A stretch of 64,000 bases of DNA from Pseudomonas sp. GR 6-02. GTDB taxonomy: Bacteria > Pseudomonadota > Gammaproteobacteria > Pseudomonadales > Pseudomonadaceae. The stretch is taken from the NCBI RefSeq assembly GCF_001655615.1, contig NZ_CP011567.1, positions 1,497,001-1,561,000 on the forward strand, read 5' to 3'. Both the position numbers and the translations under genes were made by a program. This document shows positions 51,901 through 58,300 of this stretch, one piece after another. How positions within the stretch are numbered: the stretch's first letter is position 1; every line of letters starts with the position of its first letter. Below the pieces are notes generated by a model, which was given only the letters and a program-made list of their open reading frames with translations, had not been told where the DNA came from and did not search any database.

Positions 51901-54051
51901 GGCGACGCCATTGGTGCCGTTGGCCAGGGTGTAGGTCCATTGACCGCTGCTGTCGACGGCGATCGAGCCATAAGTGCCGGTATTGGACCCGGCAATGCTC
52001 CAGGTGGCGGTGGCCGCATGATCAATGTCGGTCGAACTGAACTGGCCGCTGACGCTGAGCGTGGTGTCCTCCTGCACGGCGCCGGCATCGTTGCCGCTGG
52101 CGAAACTGAGCACCGGCGCGTCGTTGCTGCCGGTGACGGTGACAGTCACCAGATGGGTGGCGACGCCACCGAGGCCATCGCTGACCTGCACGCTGAACAC
52201 TTCGTTGTGACTCTCGCCAACCTTCAGTGATTGCACCGCACTGGCAACACCATCGGTGCCGTTGGCCAGGGTGTAGGTCCACTTACCGCTGCTGTCCACC
52301 GCGATCGAGCCGTAGGTGCCAGTATTGGACCCGGCAATGCTCCAGGTGGCGGTGGCCGCGTGATCGATGTCGGTCGAGTTGAACTGGCCACTGACACTGA
52401 GGGTGGTGTCTTCCTTCACGGCGCCGGCATCGTTGCCGCTCGCGAAGCTGAGCACCGGTGCGTCATTGCTGCCAGTAATGGTGATGGTCACGGTCTGCGT
52501 CGCCGAAGCAGCGTTAGCCGCGCCGCTGTTGTCGGTGGCGACCACGGTGTACGAGAAGGTGACGGTTTCACCCGCGCCGAGGAAATCGAGGTTCTGGCTG
52601 GTGCTGTAGTCCCAGCTGTTGTGATCAACCGAGAACCCGGCGACCAGTGCTGAGGCCACACCCGCATCGAGCGTGCCGCCGCTCCAGGCGATGTTGCCGT
52701 TGGAGGCGTGCGACACAGTCACCACGTCGATGTTGTCCACATCGGCAAAGCTCAGTGCGCCGCTGTCGCTCAGTGTGGCCGTACCGTTGCCTTCGCTCAT
52801 GGCGCCGGTGGTGTCGGCAATCGTCAGCGTCGGCCGGTCGTTGGTGCCGGTGATGGTAATGGTCACGGTCTGTACCGTGCCGTCGCCGATCGCCACGTTA
52901 TAAGTCTGGGTGAGGATCTGGCCTTCGCCCAGGAACTGCACGGCGGCGTTGTCTACCGCGAAGTGCCAGCCCAGCGAACCGCTACCGGTGCCGGTGCTGT
53001 CGTGCAGTGGATCTGTGGTGAAGCTGCCCAGGTAGCCGGAAGCGCCCGGTGTGACGGTGACGCTGTGGGTGTCGATCAGGTCGGCGTCGGTGAAGGTGAT
53101 GCTGCCGTTGGCGGCGTAGTCGCCACTGTCTTCCTTGGCATCGCCGGTCTGCACGCCGCTGGTGATGTGCACCTGGTCGTTGGTGCCGGTGATGGTGATG
53201 ATCACATTTTGCGTTGTCGACGAACCATGCCCATCATTGACGGTGACCACATAGGTTTCGGTAGCTGTCTGACCCTGGGCCAGGTACTGGGCTGCCGCAT
53301 TGTTCACGGTGTAAGTCCAGTTAACGGTGCCGTTGGCCGCATTGGCCGCTTCAATGACAGAGGCAAGGCTGAAGTTGCCCAGCGCTGTGGTATTGCCTCC
53401 CGCCGCCACGAATGAAGCGGTATGCGTGTCGCTCAGATCGACATCGCTAAATGCAATCGTGCCCGTCGTACTCAGCGAATCGGTAGTGCTCGGCGTTGTG
53501 GGCGCATCTTCGGTCACCGTGCCAGCCTGCACGCTGACGTTCATCGTCACACTGTCATTCATACCGGCAAATTGCACTTGCGCAGTGGCCCAGCTGAGGG
53601 TGCCATTGCCGAGACGAATCGCATACGTAAAGCTGTCTGCCAGGGACGCTCCGGCAGCAAGCTCCTGAAGTTGCGTCTTGAAAGCAGTCGATAAGGTAGC
53701 GGCGTCGTAGCCGACTTTGCCATCCGATGTAATCCAGATTTTTGCCCCGTTGAGGCTGGTGTCGGTGCTCGTCGCCTCAATTCTGCTCGTGTCCTGGACC
53801 AGCAGATCGGCCGGGGCATAAACCTTGGTGGCAGTAGAAAGGCTGGTCGCGTTATCAACTGACCAGAGCGTCTTTGCGTTACCGCCCAGGTCATTGGACA
53901 TGACATCCAGGTACACGACACCCTGCAGGTCTTCAGTGATGGTCACGCTGCTCGTGCCAATGACACCTGTAGTGAAAATGTCGTCCTGCGCCTGCGGCGT
54001 ATTGGAAAACGAAGTAACGGTGCCGCCGCTGGTCGTGGTGGTGGTAGCCAT
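39988..54051 (-). CDS. Giant RTX/VCBS-repeat adhesin
   Basis: 4687 residues, with GGGAG seven bases before the ATG. Residues 1-527 form an N-terminal domain plus three or four diverged VCBS units. Residues 528-3149 are 23 copies of a 114-residue VCBS unit (SNDAPVLSFASGNDAGAV to VTVTVTG). Residues 3150-3747 are six copies of a 98-100-residue unit (TNDAAVLSTGIANLTET). Then follow two cadherin-like repeats, an Ig-like segment, RTX-type Ca2+ turns (NDNLTGSSGADTFVF near 4180, GGDGNDIIVGRGGADTLSGG near 4562) and a type I secretion tail. I see no cysteine. Asp-rich repeats should stiffen with Ca2+ outside the cell. No secretion genes are adjacent. A role in attachment or biofilm is inferred from architecture. 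Confidence 0.9.
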   Translation of the reverse strand: MATTTTTSGGTVTSFSNTPQAQDDIFTTGVIGTSSVTITEDLQGVVYLDVMSNDLGGNAKTLWSVDNATSLSTATKVYAPADLLVQDTSRIEATSTDTSLNGAKIWITSDGKVGYDAATLSTAFKTQLQELAAGASLADSFTYAIRLGNGTLSWATAQVQFAGMNDSVTMNVSVQAGTVTEDAPTTPSTTDSLSTTGTIAFSDVDLSDTHTASFVAAGGNTTALGNFSLASVIEAANAANGTVNWTYTVNNAAAQYLAQGQTATETYVVTVNDGHGSSTTQNVIITITGTNDQVHITSGVQTGDAKEDSGDYAANGSITFTDADLIDTHSVTVTPGASGYLGSFTTDPLHDSTGTGSGSLGWHFAVDNAAVQFLGEGQILTQTYNVAIGDGTVQTVTITITGTNDRPTLTIADTTGAMSEGNGTATLSDSGALSFADVDNIDVVTVSHASNGNIAWSGGTLDAGVASALVAGFSVDHNSWDYSTSQNLDFLGAGETVTFSYTVVATDNSGAANAASATQTVTITITGSNDAPVLSFASGNDAGAVKEDTTLSVSGQFNSTDIDHAATATWSIAGSNTGTYGSIAVDSSGKWTYTLANGTDGVASAVQSLKVGESHNEVFSVQVSDGLGGVATHLVTVTVTGSNDAPVLSFASGNDAGAVQEDTTLSVSGQFSSTDIDHAATATWSIAGSNTGTYGSIAVDSSGQWTYTLANGTNGVASAVQSLQAGETHNEVFTIQVSDGLGGVDTQQVTVTVTGSNDAPVLSFASGNDVGAVQEDSTLSVSGQFSSTDIDHAATATWSIAGSNTGTYGSIAVDSSGQWTYTLANGTNGVASAVQSLQAGETHNEVFTIQVSDGLGGVDTQQVTVTVTGSNDAPVLSFASGNDVGAVQEDSTLSVSGQFSSTDIDHAATATWSIAGSNTGSYGSIAVDSSGQWTYTLANGTDGVASAVQSLKAGETHNEVFSVQVSDGLGGVATQQVTVTVTGSNDAPVLSFASGNDVGAVQEDSTLSVSGQFSSTDIDHAATATWSIAGSNTGTYGSIAVDSSGQWTYTLANGTNGVASAVQSLQAGETHNEVFTIQVSDGLGGVDTQQVTVTVTGSNDAPVLSFASGNDVGAVQEDTTLSVSGQFSSSDIDHAATATWSIAGSNTGSYGSIAVDSSGQWTYTLANGTDGVASAVQSLQAGETHNEVFSVQVSDGLGGVDTQQVTVTVTGSNDAPVLSFASGNDVGAVQEDTTLSVSGQFSSSDIDHAATATWSINGSATGTYGSIAVDSSGQWTYTLANGTNGVASAVQSLQAGESHNEVFTIQVSDGLGGVDTQQVTVTVTGSNDAPVLSFANGNDAGAVQEDTTLSVSGQFSSSDIDHAATATWSIAGSNTGSYGSIAVDSSGQWTYTLANGTNGVASAVQSLQAGESHNEVFTIQVSDGLGGVDTQQVTVTVTGSNDAPVLSFASGNDAGAVQEDSTLSVSGQFSSSDIDHAATATWSIAGSNTGSYGSIAVDSSGQWTYTLANGTDGVASAVQSLKAGESHNEVFSVQVSDGLGGVDTQQVTVTVTGSNDAPVLSFASGNDAGAVQEDSTLSVSGQFSSSDIDHAATATWSIAGSNTGTYGSIAVDSTGQWTYTLANGTDGVASAVQSLQAGESHNEVFSVQVSDGLGGVDTQQVTVTVTGSNDAPVLSFASGNDAGAVQEDSTLSVSGQFSSTDIDHAATATWSIAGSNTGTYGSIAVDSTGQWTYTLANGTDGVASAVQSLKAGETHNEVFSVQVSDGLGGVDTQQVTVTVTGSNDAPVLSFASGNDAGAVQEDSTLSVSGQFSSSDIDHAATATWSIAGSNTGSYGSIAVDSTGQWTYTLANGTDGVASAVQSLKVGETHNEVFSVQVSDGLGGVDTQQVTVTVTGSNDAPVLSFASGNDAGNVQEDTTLSVSGQFSSSDIDHAATATWSIAGSNTGTYGSIAVDSTGQWTYTLANGTNGVASAVQSLQAGETHNEVFSVQVSDGLGGVDTQQVTVTVTGSNDAPVLSFANGNDAGAVQEDTTLSVSGQFSSSDIDHAATATWSIAGSNTGSYGSIAVDSTGQWTYTLANGTDGVASAVQSLQAGESHNEVFTIQVSDGLGGVDTQQVTVTVTGSNDAPVLSFANGNDAGAVQEDTTLSVSGQFSSSDIDHAATATWSIAGSNTGSYGSIAVDSTGQWTYTLANGTDGVASAVQSLQAGESHNEVFTIQVSDGLGGVDTQQVTVTVTGSNDAPVLSFASGNDVGAVQEDTSLSVSGQFSSSDIDHAATATWSIAGSNTGSYGSIAVDSTGQWTYTLANGTDGVASAVQSLQAGESHNEVFSVQVSDGLGGVDTQQVTVTVTGSNDAPVLSFASGNDAGNVQEDTTLSVSGQFSSSDIDHAATATWSIAGSNTGTYGSIAVDSSGQWTYTLANGTDGVASAVQSLKAGESHNEVFTIQVSDGLGGVDTQQVTVTVTGSNDAPVLSFANGNDVGAVQEDSTLSVSGQFSSSDIDHAATATWSIAGSNTGSYGSIAVDGSGQWTYTLANGTNGVASAVQSLQAGESHNEVFTIQVSDGLGGVDTQQVTVTVTGSNDAPVLSFANGNDAGAVQEDTTLSVSGQFSSSDIDHNATATWSINGSATGTYGSIAVDGTGQWTYTLANGTDGVASAVQSLQAGESHNEVFTIQVSDGLGGVDTQQVTVTVTGSNDAPVLSFASGNDAGNVQEDTTLSVSGQFSSSDIDHNATATWSINGSATGTYGSIAVDGTGQWTYTLANGTDGVASAVQSLKAGESHNEVFSVQVSDGLGGVDTQQVTVTVTGSNDAPVLSFASGNDAGAVQEDSTLSVSGQFSSSDIDHAATATWSIAGSNTGTYGSIAVDSTGQWTYTLANGTDGVASAVQSLKVGETHNEVFSVQVSDGLGGVDTQQVTVTVTGSNDAPVLSFASGNDAGAVQEDTTLSVSGQFSSSDIDHAATATWSINGSATGTYGSIAVDGSGQWTYTLANGTDGVASAVQSLKAGETHNEVFSVQVSDGLGGVDTQQVTVTVTGSNDAPVLSFASGNDAGNVQEDTTLSVSGQFSSSDIDHAATATWSIAGSNTGSYGSIAVDGTGQWTYTLANGTNGVASAVQSLQAGESHNEVFTIQVSDGLGGVDTQQVTVTVTGSNDAAVLSSANVTLTETNAPLTTGGSLTVSDIDSPESFHTQTNTAGSYGQFSIGTDGAWTYVANSAHNEFAAGTTYTDTFAVSSADGTLTSVTVHILGTNDAAVLSAGTANLTETNAAVDISTTGTLTISDVDSAATFVAQTNTAGSYGQFSIGTGGAWTYVANSAHNEFAAGTTYTDTFAVSSADGTLTSVTVHILGTNDAAVLSTGIANLTETNAAVDISTAGTLTISDVDSAATFVAQTNTAGSYGQFSIGTDGAWTYVANSAHNEFAAGTTYTDTFAVSSADGTLTSVTVHILGTNDAAVLSTGIANLTETNAAVDISTAGTLTISDVDSAATFVAQTNTAGSYGQFSIGTGGAWTYVANSAHNEFAAGTTYTDTFAVSSADGTLTSVTVHILGTNDAAVLSTGIANLTETNAAVDISTAGTLTISDVDSAATFVAQTNTAGSYGQFSIGTGGAWTYVANSAHNEFAAGTTYTDTFAVSSADGTLTSVTVHILGTNDAAVLSTGIANLTETNAAVDISTAGTLTISDVDSAATFVAQTNTAGSYGQFSIGTGGAWTYVANSAHNEFAAGTTYTDTFAVSSADGTLTSVTVHIAGSNDSPTITSNGAGATASINVAENTTAVTTVAATDADLPAQTLTYSIVGGVDAAKFSIVSGTGVLSFVSAPNFEAPTDSGTNNVYDVIVRASDGTLFDDQAIAVTVTGVNDNSPIITSNGGGATASINVLENTTAVTTVVATDADLPAQTLSYSILSTAGTDFSKFSISSSGVLTFNSAPDYENPQDVGGTAGDNAYVVNVQVADGNGGIDTQTITVNVQNVIETPVDTVPPTVAVTGTALGSSVGSTSTVTFQFSETVSGFTLSDVAVTTTSGVPRGTFSNFTQVDGDTYTAILTRTQGGSIKVDVAANSYTDLAGNPGAAGSSANLPAGVAGDPINLALNVPLADISGPVTVSISGVPSGWVFNAGTDNGDGTWTVHTNDPGALTVTAPSDFVGALVLDVNMNWSNSDGSTASAYVFNNVEVYAPGAPIFALSANDNLTGSSGADTFVFAQPIGNNQIFNFDAAADKIDLVGFTGINGFADLSITNDANGNALVSISTGQTVTLKGIDAADLSEANFQFDVDPLTNNAGTITIADGAIMPFGGSIHNSGTIELGSAGSATSLEVLFRGATLTGGGQVLLSDNAQNVIFGGSADTVLNNVDNRISGAGQLGAGQMVLINSGLIMASGLNSLVLDTGTHTITNSGVLESTGPGGMTVASTVENTGHLWANGGDLRLLADVTGDGSATIDGNATLTFSGAAHGSVAFHGEGAGTLVIAQAETAGSLAGILGLESNDMLTFGNLTFGANTQLSYNTNASGAGGLLTVDDGVHRAEVNLLGHYSAEDFQVTDGGAAGTQVSYHGESSGTLVGTMLADTINGGDGNDIIVGRGGADTLSGGAGADVFAYFNVNEGGDHILDYNYAEGDKIDLSALLKANFVAGTSQVSDFVQVVQTGNDITVKVDPDGASNGKNFVDVAVLDHAGTPGPDLVRTWFGDAEHTLTA
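42811..44604 (-). repeat. Six tandem ~300-bp repeats in the adhesin gene
   Basis: One 294-bp divergent copy (with APLTTGGSLTV and SPESFHTQ) and five 300-bp copies that are almost identical in DNA. The array starts at SNDAAVLS and ends at SNDSPT. It directly abuts the 342-bp array. Confidence 0.95.
44605..52470 (-). repeat. 23 tandem 342-bp repeats in the adhesin gene
   Basis: The first unit begins with the Ser codon at 52470 and the array ends at 44605. The length 7866 bp is exactly 23 times 342, so no unit has gained or lost a base. Units differ at a few positions only (DAGAV/DVGAV/DAGNV, SNTGTYG/SNTGSYG/SATGTYG, LQAGE/LKAGE/LKVGE, TIQV/SVQV). Confidence 0.97.
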
Positions 54052-54788
54052 GTCTTTCTCCCGAGAATGCTTTTTTTATTGGAATTGCCAGGGACTGCTA
54101 ACAGGACGAAGTCCCGTGCTTGCGCCGCTCAGAGTGTTCAGGAGCGGTACGGGGCGGCTACCGGACATCGTCGACCGTCTGGGCTTGACGGGACAGGTGC
54201 TGCCGGCAGAGGGGCGCTGGTCTCGCGGGGGTGAAGAAACTCGCCGTACTTGAGGAGCGAATCGCAGGAGCGGTCGGGCGAACGTGGGCCCAAGCCTGAG
54301 GCTGCGCTGCGCGTGGCGCGCAGTATCCTGAGAGCGCCCATAGTGAAGGGACTCCTGAAGTAATGGCTGGATGAGGCCGTATTTTGGTACAGCACTGATT
54401 CAGGGATACGGCCTTTCCTGATATCAGTTTGATAGGTGTTTAGTTGTGGGGTCAGGCTTTGTAAAGGTGTTAAGCGCAGGTAACAGTACGATGTGCCAAT
54501 ATTCCGACAAGTGGGTGTTTTGGTGTCAATATTATGTCGATTTGTTTTTGGCGAAGTGACCGCAGGCACTCAATAGTGGTGCACCTCAAATGAGCTGAAA
54601 CCCTTATGCGGCAAGGGCTGGCTGCGTAATTTCAGTGCAAGAACACTCTAAAATTGCAGCGTCAGCGGTTAGAAAAGCCCATCAGAGCATTCCCCTGGCG
54701 GTTTTTTCTTGCTCGAACCACCTGACGACTTACGTGGAAAGTCCGTTATTGCTGTGCCTTACTTCTGACTCCACTCAAGGAGCCAGCA
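54052..54788. other. Adhesin upstream region
   Basis: 737 bp without a convincing gene. A 9-bp inverted repeat (AGGCCGTAT 54374-54382, ATACGGCCT 54406-54414) lies in the presumed leader. AT-rich DNA at 54500-54550 holds a minus-strand TTGACA and a GTCAATA half-site (54525-54531) resembling one half of a FleQ box. The promoter assignment is weak. Confidence 0.4.
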
Positions 54789-55328
54789 ATGCGACACAGA
54801 GGTGCACAGTTCTGGTTATGGACCGACCCCCGATTACCTCACCACATCCATGAAGAAATGCTCGGTGACGGGACACAAGTGGAAGTGCGGGCACGACTGA
54901 GTCGTGAGGGGATCACCCAGGTGTTCATCGGTGTTTACGATGCCCGTGGGATCATGCTGTGTGAGGAGTTTCACGACAGGGGCCGTGATGAGACTTACTG
55001 TGCGGCGTTGAAGTGGGGCGCTCTACGAGCGGGCGAGATCGTCGCGGGCACGCAGGCCTTCGTTGCACCTCATCGGGTGCAACTGACGCTCGGCACGGTC
55101 ATCACCGATGAGTCGGTACTGGCGCTGCGGCGGATGGAAATGAACGAACGTGAGCGTTTCAAGCTCAGCTGTGAAGATGCGTGGTCGGAATACCTGACCG
55201 CCAAAGCGGCCATGCTTGACCTCATGCGCGCGCCCAAAGTCGATCCCAGGGTCTGGGCGGACCACAAGGAGCGACTGAAGCAGGCGATTGACCGGCGCGT
55301 CTGTGTACAACGCGCCTATTTACGCTGA
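54789..55328 (+). CDS. Hypothetical protein
   Basis: 179 residues with AAGGAG seven bases before the ATG, so it is a credible gene. It is soluble, without signal or membrane helix. The first 100 residues look beta-rich (TQVEVRARLSREGITQVFIG, GIMLCEEFHDRGRDETY), the last 70 helical and charged (MEMNERERFKLSCEDAWSEY). I do not recognise the family. It converges with the hybrid kinase gene, with one base between the stops. Confidence 0.65.
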   Translation: MRHRGAQFWLWTDPRLPHHIHEEMLGDGTQVEVRARLSREGITQVFIGVYDARGIMLCEEFHDRGRDETYCAALKWGALRAGEIVAGTQAFVAPHRVQLTLGTVITDESVLALRRMEMNERERFKLSCEDAWSEYLTAKAAMLDLMRAPKVDPRVWADHKERLKQAIDRRVCVQRAYLR

Positions 55329-55329
55329 G

Positions 55330-58300
55330 CTATTCAGAACCTGATGCCCGGGGCTGTCGCAGGGTCTCGATGGTCGCGATCAGGTCATCGTAGGACACCG
55401 GTTTTCCAATGTACTGGTCAAAGCCCGATTGACGAGCCTTTTTAATATCGCTGATAGCGCCATAGCCAGTCAGGGCAATGGCCGGCACATCCTTGACATG
55501 CGGCAACTGACGTAATGCTTGCATCAGTTCATGGCCGTTCATGACCGGCATGCCCAAGTCCGAAATGATCAGGTCGAAGTGGCTGTTTGCAGCCGCGTCC
55601 AGAGCGTCCTTCGGATGATCGAAGGCAACGACTTCGGCGTCCTCCATTTCCAGCAGCATCTTCAGGGTTTCCAGTACCTCGGCGGAGTCGTCGACCAGCA
55701 GAATCGTCAGGCCGCTCAGTTTTCCTGATACCTCGTCGGTTGGTGTTGTGGTTTGGGTTTTGCCTTCACTACTGGCCAGGGGCAAATAGACAGTGAAGGT
55801 ACAGCCTTCCCCAACGCCCGGTGAACTCACCTCAACCGTGCCATGTTGCGCCTCGGTCAATTGGCGCACCAGTGACAAACCGATGCCCAGCCCTTCGCGC
55901 TGGTGGTTGGCGTGCTGTGTTTCAGCCTGGCCAAACAGGTCGAATACGTGTTCGAGGTTCTCGGCCGCGATGCCGGTGCCATTGTCCTTGACGTCCAGCC
56001 GCGCCATGTTCTCGGCCAAGCTGGCGATCAATTGCACGCGGCCGTCGGGCGGGGTGAATTTCAGTGCGTTATTCACCAGGTTCCAGATGATCTGCTCCAG
56101 GCGCGTCGGATCGGCGCGCACCATCAACGGCTCCGAAGGCACATGCAGCTCGACGGTGGTGCTGTGCTGGTCGTTGAGGACGACGGTGTAAATATCGCGC
56201 AGCACACTGGCCAGATCCACGGCGATCGGTTTGAGCTTGAGCTTGCCGGTGCGCACGCGTGCGACATCCAGCAGGTCGTCGATGATCCGCGCCTGGCTGC
56301 TGACAGCATCGCAGATGGTGTTGACGGCTTTGGCGGCCGGCGCCACCGACTTGGTCACCGGCAAGCGCCGCAACAGTTCGGCGTTGAGCTGGATCAGGTT
56401 CAGAGGATGCTTGAGTTCGTGGGACATGACCGCGAAGAACTCATCCTTGAGGTAATTGGTGTTCAGCGTCTCGGCCAGTTGCTGGCTTTGTTCCTCATGC
56501 TGGCGTTTGTGACCGGTCAGGTCCCGGGCGATTTTCACGTAGCCGCGAAGGTTGTCACCGCTGAGCAAGGTCACTTCGCCGCTGCAATAGAAGCGGCTGC
56601 CGTCCTTGCGCAGGTGCCAGCGTTCATCTTCGGAACGGCCATGGGTGCGAGCCCCCAGCAGTTCGGATTCAGGCACGCCGGAGGCGCGGTCTTCGGCGGA
56701 AAAAATGAAGTCGTAGTAAGCGCCTTCGGCCTCAGCCTTGCTGTAGCCGAAGATCAGTTCGGCGCCTTTGTTCCAGGTGGTGATCACGCCTTGTTCATCA
56801 AGGGTGATGATCGCGTAGTCGCGGGTGCTTTCGGCCACCAGGCGCATGCGTTCTTCACCCAGGCGCAGTTCTTCTTCGGCCTCGCGGCGTTTGGTGATGT
56901 CAATGAACGTCAGCACGGTGCCGTCGATACGGTCTTCGCTGGAGCGATAGGGCAGCAGGCGGGCGATGTACCAGTGCTTGTCGGTGCTGCTGACTTCACG
57001 TTCGATCATGTTCAATGATTCGAACACCGATGCCGCGTCACTCGCCAGGTCGTCGTAGTGCAGGCGATGGGTGATGTCGAGCAGGGAGCGGCCGGTATCC
57101 ACCGGCAGCATGCTGAAGATATCGGTGGCACGCGGAGTGAACCACTTGATCCGCATGCTGCGGTCGACAAACACCGTGGCGATGTCGGTGGAGGCGATCA
57201 GGTTGGTCAGGTAGTCGTTGATCTTGTCGGTTTCTTCGACTTTGGTTTTCAGCTCGTAGTTGACCGTCAGCAGCTCTTCGTTGATCGATTGCAGCTCTTC
57301 CTTGCTGGTCTCCAGCTCTTCGGTGGCCGAGCGCAGTTCTTCGTTGATCGCCTGCATTTCTTCGTTGGAAGCTTTCAGTTCTTCACTGGAAATTTCCGAT
57401 TGTTCAATGGTGTCCTGCAAGTGCAGTTTGGTGCGTTGCAGTTCACGCTCAAGATTGGACAGCACCTGGCTTTCGGTTTGAAGCAGGGTCTTGGCCGTCG
57501 CTTGCGAAGGATCGACTTCGACTTCCTCGAAAATCACCAGGATGAACTCGCCGTCCGCCTCTTCATCCTTGTAAGGCTGCGCCTCCAGGCTGACCTTGTA
57601 ATGCCGCTCTTCGCGCTTGACCGGCACCTCGCGGGATTTCACGGCCAGGCCGCTCTGCTGGACCTGGAACAGCGTGGTGCGGATTTCCAGGCGCAGCTCC
57701 GACAGGATCAGCGTCAGCAGGTTGCGTGACAGCTCACCGCCCACATGCCGAAGGAAACGCCCGGCACTTTCGCTCATGTGCAGGATGTCGGCGTTGGCAT
57801 CGACGATCATGCTCGGCGGGGCCGCGCGTTCGAGGGCGCGCTGGTGGATGTCGGCAAACGACAGTTTGCGCTGCACGGCGTGTTGCGGTGCCTGATGGGA
57901 AATATTGGAGCGCACATAACCACCGCGCGGCACGGTCGGCGTGCGTCGGCTATTGGCGGTGCCAGTCTTGGCGCGGAAGATCCGGTTGCGTTTGTCCACC
58001 GGCGTGAACAGCTCATGGCAAGCGTCTGCACTTTCGGAGGAACCGAGGAACAGAAAACCGCCGGGGCGCAAGGCGAAGTGGAACATCTGCAGGATTTCGC
58101 GCTGTACTTCGCGATCCAGATAGATCAACAGGTTCCGGCACACGATCAGGTCGATTTGCGAGAAGGGTGGATCGGACAGCAGGCTGTGTTTGGCGAACAG
58201 CACCTTCTCGCGGATTTCCTTGCGAATCCGATAGTGCTCATCTTCCTTGATGAAGTAATGCCGCAGCCGCGTCGGCGGCACATCCGTCACGATGGCTTGC

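Noticed and set aside
44605..52470. Regular repeats as a CRISPR-like array
   Set aside because: The unit is 342 bp, entirely coding, with no short repeat/unique spacer alternation.
54138..54569. 143-codon minus-strand frame upstream of the adhesin
   Set aside because: No ribosome-binding site, low-complexity translation, and it overlaps the presumed promoter and leader.
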